From Torreya grandis (Eukaryota; Streptophyta; Pinopsida; Cupressales; Taxaceae), in assembly GCA_037957365.1 (NCBI GenBank), contig JARHVA010000459.1, positions 2,137,501 to 2,201,500 on the forward strand: a DNA stretch of 64,000 bases. The letters are read 5' to 3'. A program made the translations under genes and the position numbers. Under the pieces are notes generated by a model. It ran no database searches. It was not told the DNA's origin and saw nothing but the letters and a program-made list of their open reading frames with translations. This document shows positions 1 through 10,671 of the stretch, piece after piece. How positions within the stretch are numbered: the stretch's first letter is position 1; the number at the start of each line of letters is the position of its first letter.

Positions 1-64
1 AAACCAGGCATTGCCCTTCTAGGGCAACTCAAATCCTTCTCTAACTTCTATGTTGTTGCACCCA

Positions 65-1160
65 TATCATGTCCTCCTTTTGGGCTTGACACTATTGAAG
101 ACTTTTAGCCTTGCCTAGTTTTCCAAGGGCTAAGGGAAAATGAGAAAAAGAAGGGAAACATTTAGTTTTGTAAAGAATACTTGTAAAAACAATTTATTGT
201 TATAATTTCACTTAAGTTGGACCATTTTTAAGGGTCATGAGTATTAATCCATTTAAGTGAATTATAAAAAGGTATTCTTTTATAGTTTGAAAAAAAATCA
301 ATAAAGGTATTTCCCACCAAATTGGGTGCTTCACTTGGGGAGAAGTATAAAAGCATTTGAGAGTTTTTGTTGAAGGGCATCTTGGATCATTATTTGAATT
401 TACAAGTTTTGAGCGTGAAAAAGCTTGAACTTTCGACTTGAAGACAAAAACCTTCAAGCAAAGAGATTGAGGATGAAAACCCTCATTCTTTCGTGGGGCA
501 ACTTCATCTAAGAACTGCGATTGTTCATCAAAATTTAGGAAAAGGCAAAAATAAGGGTTTCTAAGTGGGACAAATAATTGGAAGGGTGGCGACTAGGGTT
601 TGGGAGGCCAAAAGTGGATTTTCAAGTTGATGACCCCTATTTTGTAGGGTTGCATTTGGATCTATGGTTGGAAATGATCAATTATAGCTAGGGCAAATTG
701 TTTGGGAGTTGTTTATAAGGTTTTGATAAGCTATTCTAAGCCCAAACATTATTCAGTAATTTTCTATTACTAGTACTGATTTTGGTGAGGAATTTGGAGG
801 ACATTTGGATCTCAAATATATTCAGAAAATCCATAATAAATTTTGCAAACTATTTAGTCAATTTTGTGCAATTTATAAAGGTTCCATGAAGTGTTGTTGC
901 ATGATAAATCAATCATTTAATAAAATAAATATTTCAGATTGGGTTGCTTAGTGTTTTAGGGCAATTTCATATTTTTGAAGGGCAAAACTTGTTTGTTGAA
1001 AACTTCAATTGATGTGTTGGATTTATTCTAATTTTGTTCGATTTTTGAAGGGTTCAATTCAGCTAGGGTTTGTTATTGGAAAAATCAGAAAATTGATTTT
1101 TATCTAGGGTTTGTAATAAATTTTAGAATTTAGAAAATATCTTGAAAAGGGGACATTTCA
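65..1160 (+). repeat. 5' LTR of a degenerate iMet-primed element (C-like family)
   Basis: The left end, TATCATGTCCTCCTTTT, resembles the LTR starts at 7588 and 19187 (TGTCATGTCCCCC). The right end is GGGGACATTTCA, followed at once by an iMet-type primer site. Like element C it has a proximal AT-rich part and phrases about 'gaagacaaaaaccttcaa'. The first base pair has mutated from TG to TA. The 64 bases to its left are not assigned. The left boundary is inferred by similarity; the right is fixed by the primer site. Confidence 0.6.
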
Positions 1161-1161
1161 A

Positions 1162-1174
1162 TGGTATCAAAGCC
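1162..1174 (+). promoter_or_regulatory. Primer-binding site, iMet type
   Basis: TGGTATCAAAGCC lies one base after the LTR. It differs by one base from the usual plant TGGTATCAGAGCC, complementary to the 3' end of initiator methionine tRNA, where minus-strand DNA synthesis would start. Confidence 0.75.
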
Positions 1175-1210
1175 AATATCTTGGCCAGCTATACGAAAAG
1201 CAAGGGTTTC

Positions 1211-1633
1211 ATGTCAAACACTGACATGGATGGAGTTAGGATTGAGAGGTTTTTTCAAGCTCAAGAGCAGATGACAAGATTGATGGGTGAATTTTTACAA
1301 ACAATGAGAAACATGCCACAAAATCAGGAAGGCAACTTTTCAAGTGTAAGGATTGGGTCTACATAAAGACCTAACCGACCTACTTTCCTTCAAAGAGAGG
1401 AAATCATTTAGAAAAGGGAGGAACAACCTTCTTTTCGGGATAATTTGATGGTTGATTATGAGGAATATATGACCTATCCATCTCCATTCAGAGGAAAAAT
1501 GAGCCTTACTGAGTTTGTAGCATGGCAGGGAGGCGTGAAGGGTTCTAGGGTTGGTCATAAACCCAAGGGCAACCAAGGGAATCTCCAACATGCTTTGGAA
1601 AAGCCAAACTTCCACGAGCATTCCAAGGACGGT
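1211..1633 (+). pseudogene. gag N-terminal remnant, truncated
   Basis: The reading frame opens with MSNTDMDGVRIERFF shortly after the primer site, runs through a stop, and continues as YMTYPSPFRGKMSLTEFV and later LQHALEKPNF. The same order of motifs occurs in the gag of element D (YMTYPPPFKEKVNLNDYV, from 41322) and, more distantly, in element C (14700-14890). The coat-like gag core (THLEW..HEWW in the relatives) is missing because the gene is cut at about 1633 by the next LTR. There are several stops, so no protein is made. The role as retrotransposon gag is inferred from position and from the relatives in this window. Confidence 0.7.
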
Positions 1634-3069
1634 TGAATGTCCCCATTTTCACATCATTTATGAGCAGGTATTGAAGACCTGTAATTTACTTTCCCAATAA
1701 ACTAAAGGTTTCTTTTTGGGGTTTTATTTTCTTAATTAATTATAATTGTCCAAATAGTGATTTCAATTATTTGCTCATATAAGACAATTTTAATTGATTA
1801 ATAGAATATTTTATAAAAGTGGTTTTTACCACTAAGGTATTTAATAGAAATAATTTTTGGATTATTGCCTAAAAGTAATTTTAAATACTATTTATCATTT
1901 AGGTAATTAATTTAATATTATTTTTGATAAAAAAAGAATGTCAGCTTGTAAGTGATCAAAGCAAAGAGGAGATATTCTAAAAGTCGGCAAGGAGAGTTAA
2001 AAAAAAGTATTTGGCCTTCCCAAGGTGGTTCGCCACCCTTTGAAGGGTATAGGTACATGGTGGAGTTCTCTTTTGAAGGATATGGTGAAATTTGATATTG
2101 TGATTCTTTATATTTGAAGAAATATTGGGATGCATGTCCAATAATCGTTTTCAGGTTTTGGAGCTGATTATTCGACAAAAACAGTGTCTTTGATGCCACC
2201 TTTGCAAAGGTGGATTTGATAATTTCCCTAGAGTGGGCTGACTTGCTTGGTGATTTGTTTGTGTGAATTTCATAGACAATTTAAGGTCCAATTGACCTAG
2301 TTTCATTGTTGGAATTTATTGATGAATATTGCTGAAGTGTGGTGTTGACTTTCTATGTGATTTGGCAAAGTTTTCAAGGTCTTTTCGAGTGGATAAATAA
2401 ATAATAAATTTTGATTTATTTATTTATATTTATTGGCAGATTTTATGAGGGTTTGACTTTAAAAATTGTGGATTTGTAGCTGATATTTATTGTGAATTTT
2501 TTCAAGTGTGGCAACTTGATTGGGATCGAGGGTTTGATGTTTGAAGGGGTTTAAAACCCTAGTTGAAGGGTAAATATTAATTTTGATTTTTATATGCAGT
2601 TTTGACCTAGGGCGACTAAGTTTGGAGTGGTATTTGATCACTTTGAAGGCTCAAAAAGGGTGTTGAATTTGTGTGGCTGTTTTTGATAATTTATTCATGG
2701 TTTTTGGCAAGAGTTTGAGTGAGAATTGGTAAATATTCAGCTGTTATTTTATGCATAAAATCAGATATTTTTCAATGAGGTTAAATCTAGTTTTCATCCA
2801 CATCCAAGGGGTAAAAAGGTACAAATTTTCTATTTTTAGTTCATGGCTTATTTTAGATCATTTTGAGGTGATATTTGTTAAAGTAATTGCTATAAATTAC
2901 CTATCTATTTATTGCACATTAACGCCTAGGGTTTGAAAGCAAATTGCATGTTTTTTAGGCATCTCTTTGAGCTAGGGTTTGCTGATTTTGCTAATTTCAG
3001 AATTCAAAATTTTGTGGATTTTAAGGGAAATTTTTATTTGGTCTTTTGGCCTAAAAAGGGGACATTACA
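1634..3069 (+). repeat. LTR inserted in or joined to gag remnant
   Basis: The segment starts TGAATGTCCCC and ends GGGGACATTACA, the boundary pair seen in the other iMet-primed LTRs here. It interrupts the gag remnant. The five bases on each side (ACGGT and GAATT) do not match, so it is not a clean solo insertion. It may be one LTR of an element whose other parts were lost by deletion. No gene is seen; the short ORFs are chance. Confidence 0.5.
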
Positions 3070-4732
3070 GAATTGGGGAACAAAATAATTCAGATTTGAA
3101 AAAATCTAGGGAGTAGCTCATGGTGGCATCCACCATGCAAGAGGATGGTGGAAGAAATGTTTCATCTCAAGAGAAAGTGTTATGAGTTGATTACCGTAAG
3201 AGTCCAGTGGAAAAGAAGGCTAAAAATTACACACAGGAGGAAGATCTTCATATGCTGCCATCTACATCAAAAATGGACCCGAGGGTTGGGAGGAGCCCAA
3301 CTATTTCACAACGAACCACTAAAAATTTTGAGTTGCAAAAATTAGAAAATTTAGGGTAGAAAGATGAAGGTTTCTAGCGAGTTTACGGACGACAAAGAGG
3401 ACCGCAAATAGAAGACAAAGGTGAGGTAGAACCTAGAGAAGTGATCCCAAAGTGTGTGGAGGATGAACCAATTGGGGTAGCTATTCATGAAAAAGATCAG
3501 CTCACTATTTATATAGAAAAGTCTCAATTTTTTGTGGAAACTCAGCCCACCCTAAGGGGAAAAGGTTTTGAATTTTTTGTTGACTTTCAGTTGACTTCAT
3601 ATGTAAGAAATTCTGAAAATTTTGAATGGAATCAGCCCACTTCAAGTGCAAGAAATTTTGAAAATTCTATTACAGGGCAGCCACTTGCAAGGAGGGGAAC
3701 TCAGCTCATTTTAAGCTTGGTAAGTGCTCTAAATCTTGCAAATCTTGTGTTGGGGCAGCAATACGTAGAGAGATATGTTCAGTCCATTTTGAAGAGGTAT
3801 GCTTTGAAATAGAAATTTTAGAATTCGGAGGTAGAAGATGATGAAGAGGTCAAAATAAGGAAGGTTGCGTTTTCTAAGTTTGGACAACCACCTCCTTTTG
3901 GAGAAATTCATCACACGTATGGTTTGGTAAGGGTCTCAAAGGTTGGAAGGTACGTATGGGCAGCCACTAAGATATGTAGAAGGTTACTTGATTTCATGTT
4001 TCATTAACTTTGCAAATTCTGAAAATGAAAATTCAAGGCAAGTTTATGAAAGGGTAGAAACTCAACTTGTGGATGATAGAAGAAACTCCGAAATTTTCAT
4101 GTGAAATGAGCCTAGGTTATACTCAAAAAATCTTGAATTTTTCATGAAAAATAAGAATATCTCATGCTCAAGAAATTTTGGAAAAGTTGGTTCATTTCAG
4201 TCTCTAGCAAATTCGATGAAGGGGAAGATGGACCCTCTGTATGCAAAATAAAGGAGAACTTGGAAACTCAGGATCAGTCCTTCCAAGGCAAGATACCTTG
4301 GCTTCTTGTGAACATGGTGAGTGCTCTACATTGTGTGCATTCTATTTTGGGACAGCCACCTCTTATTGAGGAATTTGGCCACACACTTGGTTTGGTGAGT
4401 GAAACAAAGGTAGAGAAATATTGTCCTTCAAAAGGGATCGACCACATGACCAAGGGGCAGCCATCAAGGTATGTTAAAAATCAATTAATTCTATGTCTCT
4501 TAAGCTTAATGAATTCTGAAAATAAAATTACCCGGAAAGAGTGTGAAGCGAGAAATTTTCAGTTTGCAAGAAAGGGAAGTAGGTCTGAATTTTGCAATGT
4601 GAAAAGACCTTGGATAGACTTATAAAAATTAGGATTTTGTTGCTCAAAAAAATTAGAAGTTCATGAGCAGAATCAGAATTGTTGCACAAAAAAATCAGAA
4701 AATCATGTGAATAATCATAGTTGGCATAACCG
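3070..4732 (+). pseudogene. Degenerate internal region of a gag-PR type element
   Basis: There are two readable stretches, 3441-3812 (123 codons) and 4164-4625 (153 codons). Both contain recurring blocks of the form 'GQP...' and 'SEN' spaced by 30-40 residues, and the phrase 'LILSLVSALN' recurs as 'LILCLLSLMN'. The open frame downstream of the protease in element C (about 18150-18250) has similar GQPLHH and SENLKGIQP blocks. I infer this is the post-protease spacer region of a related element. No RT, RNase H or integrase motif is present. Function is unknown. Confidence 0.35.
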
Positions 4733-4841
4733 GTTGGGGCAAGTACTCACCAAGGGCCCAAAATGGGTAATTGATAGTTATTCGACCCACTCGGTTGAAT
4801 AACTGGCAGAGGCAAAAAATAATTGAAATTCGCCCGAAGCA

Positions 4842-5655
4842 GATAGTATATAAACAAATAAACATTTAAGTATAAGTTTACATTTATAAGAAACTAGACG
4901 TTCCTATCTAAATGTAAACTTATACTTTAAGGTATATTTTATTTTTATACTTTCAAGATGTTTGAGAGTGGTTTCGGACCTCTAGGAGTTATAATGCAAA
5001 TTCTAGGTTTTGGAGGATCCTATCATATTTCAAACTTAGTCATATTTCAGGGTTTGAGACTTAGCCATATTTCAAGGTTTCAAAATTTCAAGGAGACATC
5101 ATAGGATGGATGAAGGTTGCATGAAGAGATGTAGGTATGATAGAATAGTATGAGAACATCTCTTGCAATGTGCCACAAGTCGATCCCACCCCATTTCTTG
5201 TGCATAGATTACTAGACTTTATCAGTCTCCCTTAGTTTTCTAGAGAGCAGGGAAGAGAAAAATATAGATTCTTGAAATTTGTACATGTAGATTCTTGTAT
5301 AAGTATCATTGTATCGGTTTTAACCTATGCACAGGGAATGGGATGGGGTCAACTTGTGGCACTTTGCGAGAGATATTCTCATGCTATTCTATCATACCTA
5401 TATCCCTTCATGCAGCCTTTATTCCTCCTATGATGTCTCCTTGAAATTTTGAAACCTTGAAATATGGCTAAGTCTCAAACCCTGAAATTTGACTAAGTCT
5501 GAAATATGATAGGATCCTCCAAAACCTAGAATTTGCATTATAGCTCCTTGAGGTCTGAAACCACTCTCAAACATCCTGAAAGTATTATATACTAGATGTT
5601 CTTATCTAAATTTAAACTTATACTTAAATGTTTATTTTATTTCTATATTGTCTAG
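4842..5655. repeat. Long-inverted-repeat (foldback/MITE-like) element
   Basis: The left arm (about 4842-5212) and right arm (about 5322-5655) are reverse complements over more than 300 bases. For example, GGTTTTGGAGGATCCTATCA at 5010 is matched by its complement near 5510. A spacer of about 110 bases separates them, and there is no ORF of note. No clear target duplication is visible. The flanks (4733-4841 and 5656-5795) are themselves rich in GAGTAAC/GAGTACT motifs, so the element may sit inside another repeat. A one-armed copy lies at 20423-20772. Superfamily is undetermined. Confidence 0.8.
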
Positions 5656-5795
5656 TAACCCGCGACTAATTGGAGAGTACTTGTGGTTAAAAAAAAATTG
5701 CGGTTTTTCTAGTGCTAGTGGTTTTGAGTGGCGAGTATTCGCCTGATGAAATTCTTGGCGAGTAACCGACCAACTGATGGTTACTCGCCGGTTAT

Positions 5796-6420
5796 TCCAT
5801 CTTCAATAATTAGCATTATTCACACTCAAAAAATTTTGAGTTTGTAAGGCCAAATCAGCTGCCTACTAAGGACACAAAATTCAATTTTCTTGGCATGCTA
5901 CAGCCCATGACAAGTTTTGGAAATGCATGTGAAGTGGGGCACTTTCATGACAACCCTCTCTAATTTGTAAGTTTGGGTCTTTGTTATGCACAAAATATAT
6001 TCCATACATAATTTTTGGTGTTGTCAGGGTAGAGCAAAGGGAAAAATATAAGGCACAAATAAGGATATCAATGCAAGATTGTTTGCATCTCCATGCTACA
6101 TCCATTCAAGGTATGCTTTCAACATGGTTCAATGTCACTCTTTTGTTGCAAATAGGGAAACGTTTGTCATGGCACATAGGAGATCCTAAGGAGTTGATAG
6201 ATGCTTACCAAGGTAGTATGTACTCAATGTCTAAAGTTAAATTAAACCTTTTCATAAGGAGCAGCTATAGTACATCTCGTTATATCCATTTTGATAGTTC
6301 TAGCTCTTATACATGGGTACATAGCTTCATTTTGACCCCTCTTGGGATGGTAAAGGAGGTAGATTCATCATGGAGCAAGTTGGCAGTAAAAAGATTGAAT
6401 TTTTTGGATGCTTGTAAAGC
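5796..6420 (+). pseudogene. 3' internal remnant of a retroelement
   Basis: An open frame from 5981 to 6430 (149 codons) has no recognised domain. Its place just before an LTR-like segment and after the 3070-4732 remnant suggests it is the 3' part of the same element type, split by the inverted-repeat element. The strand is inferred from that order. Function is unknown. Confidence 0.3.
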
Positions 6421-7587
6421 TGTAATGTGAATTACTTTGGGAGCGTGTACGTGGCATTGAAGACCATTCCAGGGTGTGGTGACTTGCTTAGAGAGTTGGG
6501 CGAGTTATTTGGAAGGGTTCATTGAAGTCGACAAAGGTTGCATAACATTCTATTTGATTTTTCAGCTATGGCAACTTGCCTGGAGAGCTAATCTTGGGGA
6601 TTTTAGGGGTGATTTGGAGTTTTTGCGAAGTATAAAATATTGCAAATATTTTATACTTTTTTTCCAGCTTGGATGACTTGTCCTAGGAGTCTTTTGGAGG
6701 TCATTCTGAAGATTTTTGGTAAGTGAAAATAATCTGATTTATTTTTTATAATTTTTTGAGGTAGGGCGAATCAGTTAGAGGAGGTTTTGGTCATCTTTGG
6801 AGGGTTTTTAGACCCTAATTTGACAAGGTAAATATTGTAAATTTTTGAAAATGAAATCACAAGGTTTTGAAGGTCTTTTTGTGAGCAAAATAAAGATATA
6901 AATTCTGGAATTTATTGCAGTAAAAATCAGAAGTGGGGTGACTCATTTTGAAGAGTTGTGAGGATCTGGGGTGCTTGTTGACCCTAAATCGTGAAACAAA
7001 TATTACCTTTAATATTTTTAATATTTTTTTGATATTTTTTCAGCTTGTTGGTTGAGGGTTTGAACCTCAATAATCATTAAATTTTGATAAAATTTTAGAG
7101 TGAATTTATGTGATAAAATTCCAGCTTGCTTGTTGGAATTAGCAATTTGATTTTCTCTTGTTTAGTAGTCAGATTGGAGGTTAATTTTCAGATTACTTGG
7201 TTGGGATTAATTGCTGGTTATACATAACATTGCAAGCTATTTTTAGATAAATTTTCAGAAAGGTTGGCAAGTGGAAGGAAGGCTTTGGATTGTTGATTTT
7301 GAAAATTTACTTTCAACTAAGGTGCTCGTCTATTTTAGGTATTCATTACAACAGTTTGCATCATCTTTTGGAATGTGTTTTCAGTTCTTAGAGGGGATAT
7401 TAGTGGCTGTAATTGTGGATTAAATTCTACCCTAGTGGCATTTAGCACTTGGTTCACTTGGATGAGGTGTGATAACTTGTTTGAGAGACATAGAGTGGCT
7501 GGCCTATTATCTTATTTTCAGATTTTTTGATTGGGGTTTGTATCCAATCATTTTATTGCTTGCTCGTCCCAATTTGGAGACATTACA
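6421..7587 (+). repeat. LTR-like segment ending in GGAGACATTACA
   Basis: It begins TGTAATGTGA and ends TTTGGAGACATTACA, the right-end signature of the D family LTR (compare 56935). It contains repeated phrases such as 'tgacttgcttagagagttgggcgag', typical of the downstream half of these LTRs. It abuts the 5' LTR of element C with no gap. No gene is seen. Confidence 0.45.
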
Positions 7588-10174
7588 TGTCATGTCCCCC
7601 TTTTGGACATAGAATAGGAAAAGACCCTTAGTCAAATTCTTGGATGTTTTCAGTCGAGTAAGGGAAGGTAAAATAAAAAGGTAAACTTTGGTTATATTTT
7701 TAAGTTATAAAAAGATACCTCTTAATATATCTTTTTTAATTATAACTTCAAAGTAATTTGTGGAGCAAGGCTTAACTTGACCCTTAATGAAGAAAAGGGA
7801 TGATATATTTTTAAATCACTTTAACTCTCCCTCCAAGTGGAGCGCCCCATTATGGGAAGAACTTGTGGAAAAGAATGGTATAAAAGTGGTATAATGATCA
7901 TTTGAAAGGTTACCATATTTTTTATAGTTGAATTTATGAGTTGAAGTATGTTATTATTTGAAGACAAAAATATTCAAAGGGCTGGAATTGAGGACGAAAA
8001 TCTTTGATAACTGTTGTCAACCTAGAGCTGCGCCCTGATTCGAAGACGTGCATGAAATGGCCAGTCTTCTATCCGGCTGAAACAATGGGATCTTCTCACG
8101 AGGTTGGGTGCCTCAACGGTGAGAAGAACCTCTAGAGAAGGTTGGTTCCTGTATGATGTATCAATTAGGATCTCTACTCTATGTTGCAGACTATTGTGGC
8201 AAAGGGAGAAGGAAAACTTAAAGGGGAAATCCTACCTAAAGGGGGGTGATATACCAGAATTTTGATCCACTCAACTTGGAACCTTGAACACTGAATGAAC
8301 AAGGGAAAAGGGAGACCTATGATTTCAATCAATTACTTATGCATAAATACTTCATGGAGAGGTTCGATCCAATGACCAAAACTTGAGGGAAAACGATGGA
8401 GAGAGATCTAATAAAAGACACTTTGCAGCCACCTAACATCCACTTATAGCTTCAGCAAAAGACATGAAGAACACTTTAATATGACCTGCATAAGAATAAT
8501 CTAGCAACTAGGTATGAACCAAAATTTGGGAAGGGAGAGAAATCTACCACTTATGCAAATTGCTGAATGAAATATACACTATGTTAATGCTTGAAATCTG
8601 AAAGTACAGTCCTTCTATTGATCGAAGAGGTTACACAACTCATCAATGGCAAAGTCTGGTCTAACCAAGAGAGAGATTGGATGATTTTTAATCAAGGCTG
8701 AAAGCCATTATATAGAGAATTACAAGAGGCCAAAGATTGGCGTTGAAAATTTGAAGAGAAGGATTCACTTCAGTTAACTCAAGGCTTTACTTGGCCTTTC
8801 AATAAAATATGTTTTCTTTTATCTTTGCATGAAGCTTCTTGCGCTTGAGGAAGTGAACTTGTCTTTGTTATGAACCGCCCACCTCTCTTTGCATGGAAAT
8901 CCACGCCAATGTTAATTTTAAAACTCTATATGCGCTGCTTGATGCCAAATTGGAATGTTGGAAACGCTGAGTGGCCGTTTGATAAGCTGAGTTGGACAAA
9001 GGGATCGGCTGAGTTGACTGTTTGGCAAGCTGAGTTGGTCGAAGAGATCATTCTCCCTCGCATGGAAAGCTCATAGTGGATACGGCATTTAACAATTAGT
9101 CAACTCTAAATCTGGAACAGTCAACTCGACATTCAAATTTGGAACTTAGGTTGACGCTAAGTTGGACCCTCAGATGCATGCGTTGATCTGGAGACGAGCA
9201 GGTCTTTAATAACCAGTCGACTGAAGCTTTGACCGGTGCTCGAAAATAGTCCCGCTTGCATGTATTTTACCCTGTTCTGGTTTCCCTGTTCCTATCTATT
9301 TCTGGCGAGGTTCTCTATTCGGATGTATTAATCTATATTCGGTCTATATTTTCTCCATCGGGCTTTGCTTTTGGAATTCTTCTTTGCCCTTGTTTTCTTA
9401 TTTCCTTTGGAACCTCTTCTCTGCATATATTTCCTGCGGCATTTCTTTCCTTCGGCTTTATCCTCCGAAGTATTCCTTCGGACAAAAGGTCCGAAGGAAT
9501 TCCTTTGGACTTTTTCTTGAAGGATATCTTCCTTCTCTTTTCCCTTTGCTTGGGCTTTTGTGTTAGTCGGATTTTTCTCTTAGTCATTTTCCCGCGGACA
9601 AAATGTCCGCAAGAATTATCTCGATCACTTCCTTTGACCTTCGGAATTCTTCTTCGGGTTTATTTTCTCGGGCTTTTTGCGCGGTCATTTCTCCGAATTT
9701 CTTCGGACTTTTTGTCCGAAGGTTTCCTTCTACTTTGCCTTTCAAATTTTTCGAAGCCTTCGGATTTTATTGAAGGGGCCTTGTCCTTCAAAATGTGCCC
9801 TTTGGAAAAGTGACCATGGTCCTGTCGCCGACCAAGTGCCCTCCGCAAGGGCTAGTTGCTCGTGTCTGTCCCTTTTTTGAAAGAATTGTAGGGCACCCGG
9901 CCTTTTTGCAAAGGTTCTGAATCTGTTCTCTCACCTTCTCAAAGGGTAGGTGCCCTTCGGGATTGTTGAAAGTGACCCTTCTGAAGGGTACCCTGCCCCT
10001 TGGAATTCTTGAAAATGATCCTTTTGAATTAATCCTTGGCTTTTCCTTGCCTTTTGTGCAGACTTTTGGATTCTCCGAATTTCTTCGGACTCTTTGTCCA
10101 AAGGAATTCCTCTACATTACCGGATTCGCCCCTAGCAGGCCCTGGGAGCGCGGGGATACGGCGGTCCGGTACGG

Positions 10175-10316
10175 TACGCGGCCGATCCGCGGGGGATACG
10201 GCCAGGGTACGGCGTGCCCCCTGTGGATACGGCCGGATGCGTCCATGGACGCATCCGGCCGTATCCGCAGGGGGCACGCCGTACCCTGGCCGTATCCCCC
10301 GCGGATCGGCCGCGTA
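10175..10316. repeat. 142-bp near-perfect palindrome
   Basis: The centre is GTCCATGGAC at 10241-10250. By hand comparison the two 71-base arms differ at one position. It is strongly GC-rich and would form a stable hairpin or cruciform. It lies inside the hAT-like element. Confidence 0.95.
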
Positions 10317-10495
10317 AAATAATTTTTTTTTTATTTTTTTCACTTTATTAAAAAAAAACGAAAACCCTAAATGTTCCGGCCGTATCCGCAGGGGGCACGC
10401 CGTACCCTGGCCGTATCCCCCGCGGATCGGCCGCGTAAAATAATTTTTTTTTTATTTTTTTCACTTTATTAAAAAAAAACGAAAACCCTAAATGT
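10254..10495 (+). repeat. Identical tandem duplication, 121-bp unit x 2
   Basis: Units 10254-10374 and 10375-10495 are identical by eye, including runs of A and T. Each unit joins the right arm of the palindrome to an AT-rich tract ending AACCCTAAATGT. Identity of homopolymer runs suggests a very recent event or an assembly duplication. Confidence 0.95.
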
Positions 10496-10554
10496 TCCGC
10501 GCCCGCCTCCGCGCCTCCACGCCCGCCTCCGCGCGCCCTGCGCCTGCGCCCCTG

Positions 10555-10671
10555 CCTCCGCGCGACCTGCGCGCCTGCGCGACTGAGGGCCTACCTCCGC
10601 GCGACCTGCACGCCTGCGCGACTGCGGGCCTGCCTCCGCGCGACCTGCGCGTTTGCGCGACTACGCGCTCC
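10555..10671 (+). repeat. 39-bp GC-rich minisatellite, three units
   Basis: Units start with CCTCCGCGCGACCTG at 10555, 10594 and 10633. The 39-base period is a multiple of three, so one frame stays open (PPRDLRACAT repeats). That open frame is a by-product, not evidence for a gene. Confidence 0.85.

Noticed and set aside
1634..3069. Clean solo LTR insertion with target duplication
   Set aside because: The five bases on each side do not match, so the boundary history is unresolved.
9256..9880. Overlapping long ORFs on both strands in the A1 LTR
   Set aside because: They are translations of the TCCGAAGG/CCTTCGGA modules; the same peptides recur in every A LTR and on both strands.
10360..10500. 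Telomere-like AACCCTAAA words
   Set aside because: Only single AACCCTAAATG words occur, duplicated by the 121-bp tandem event; there is no telomeric array.
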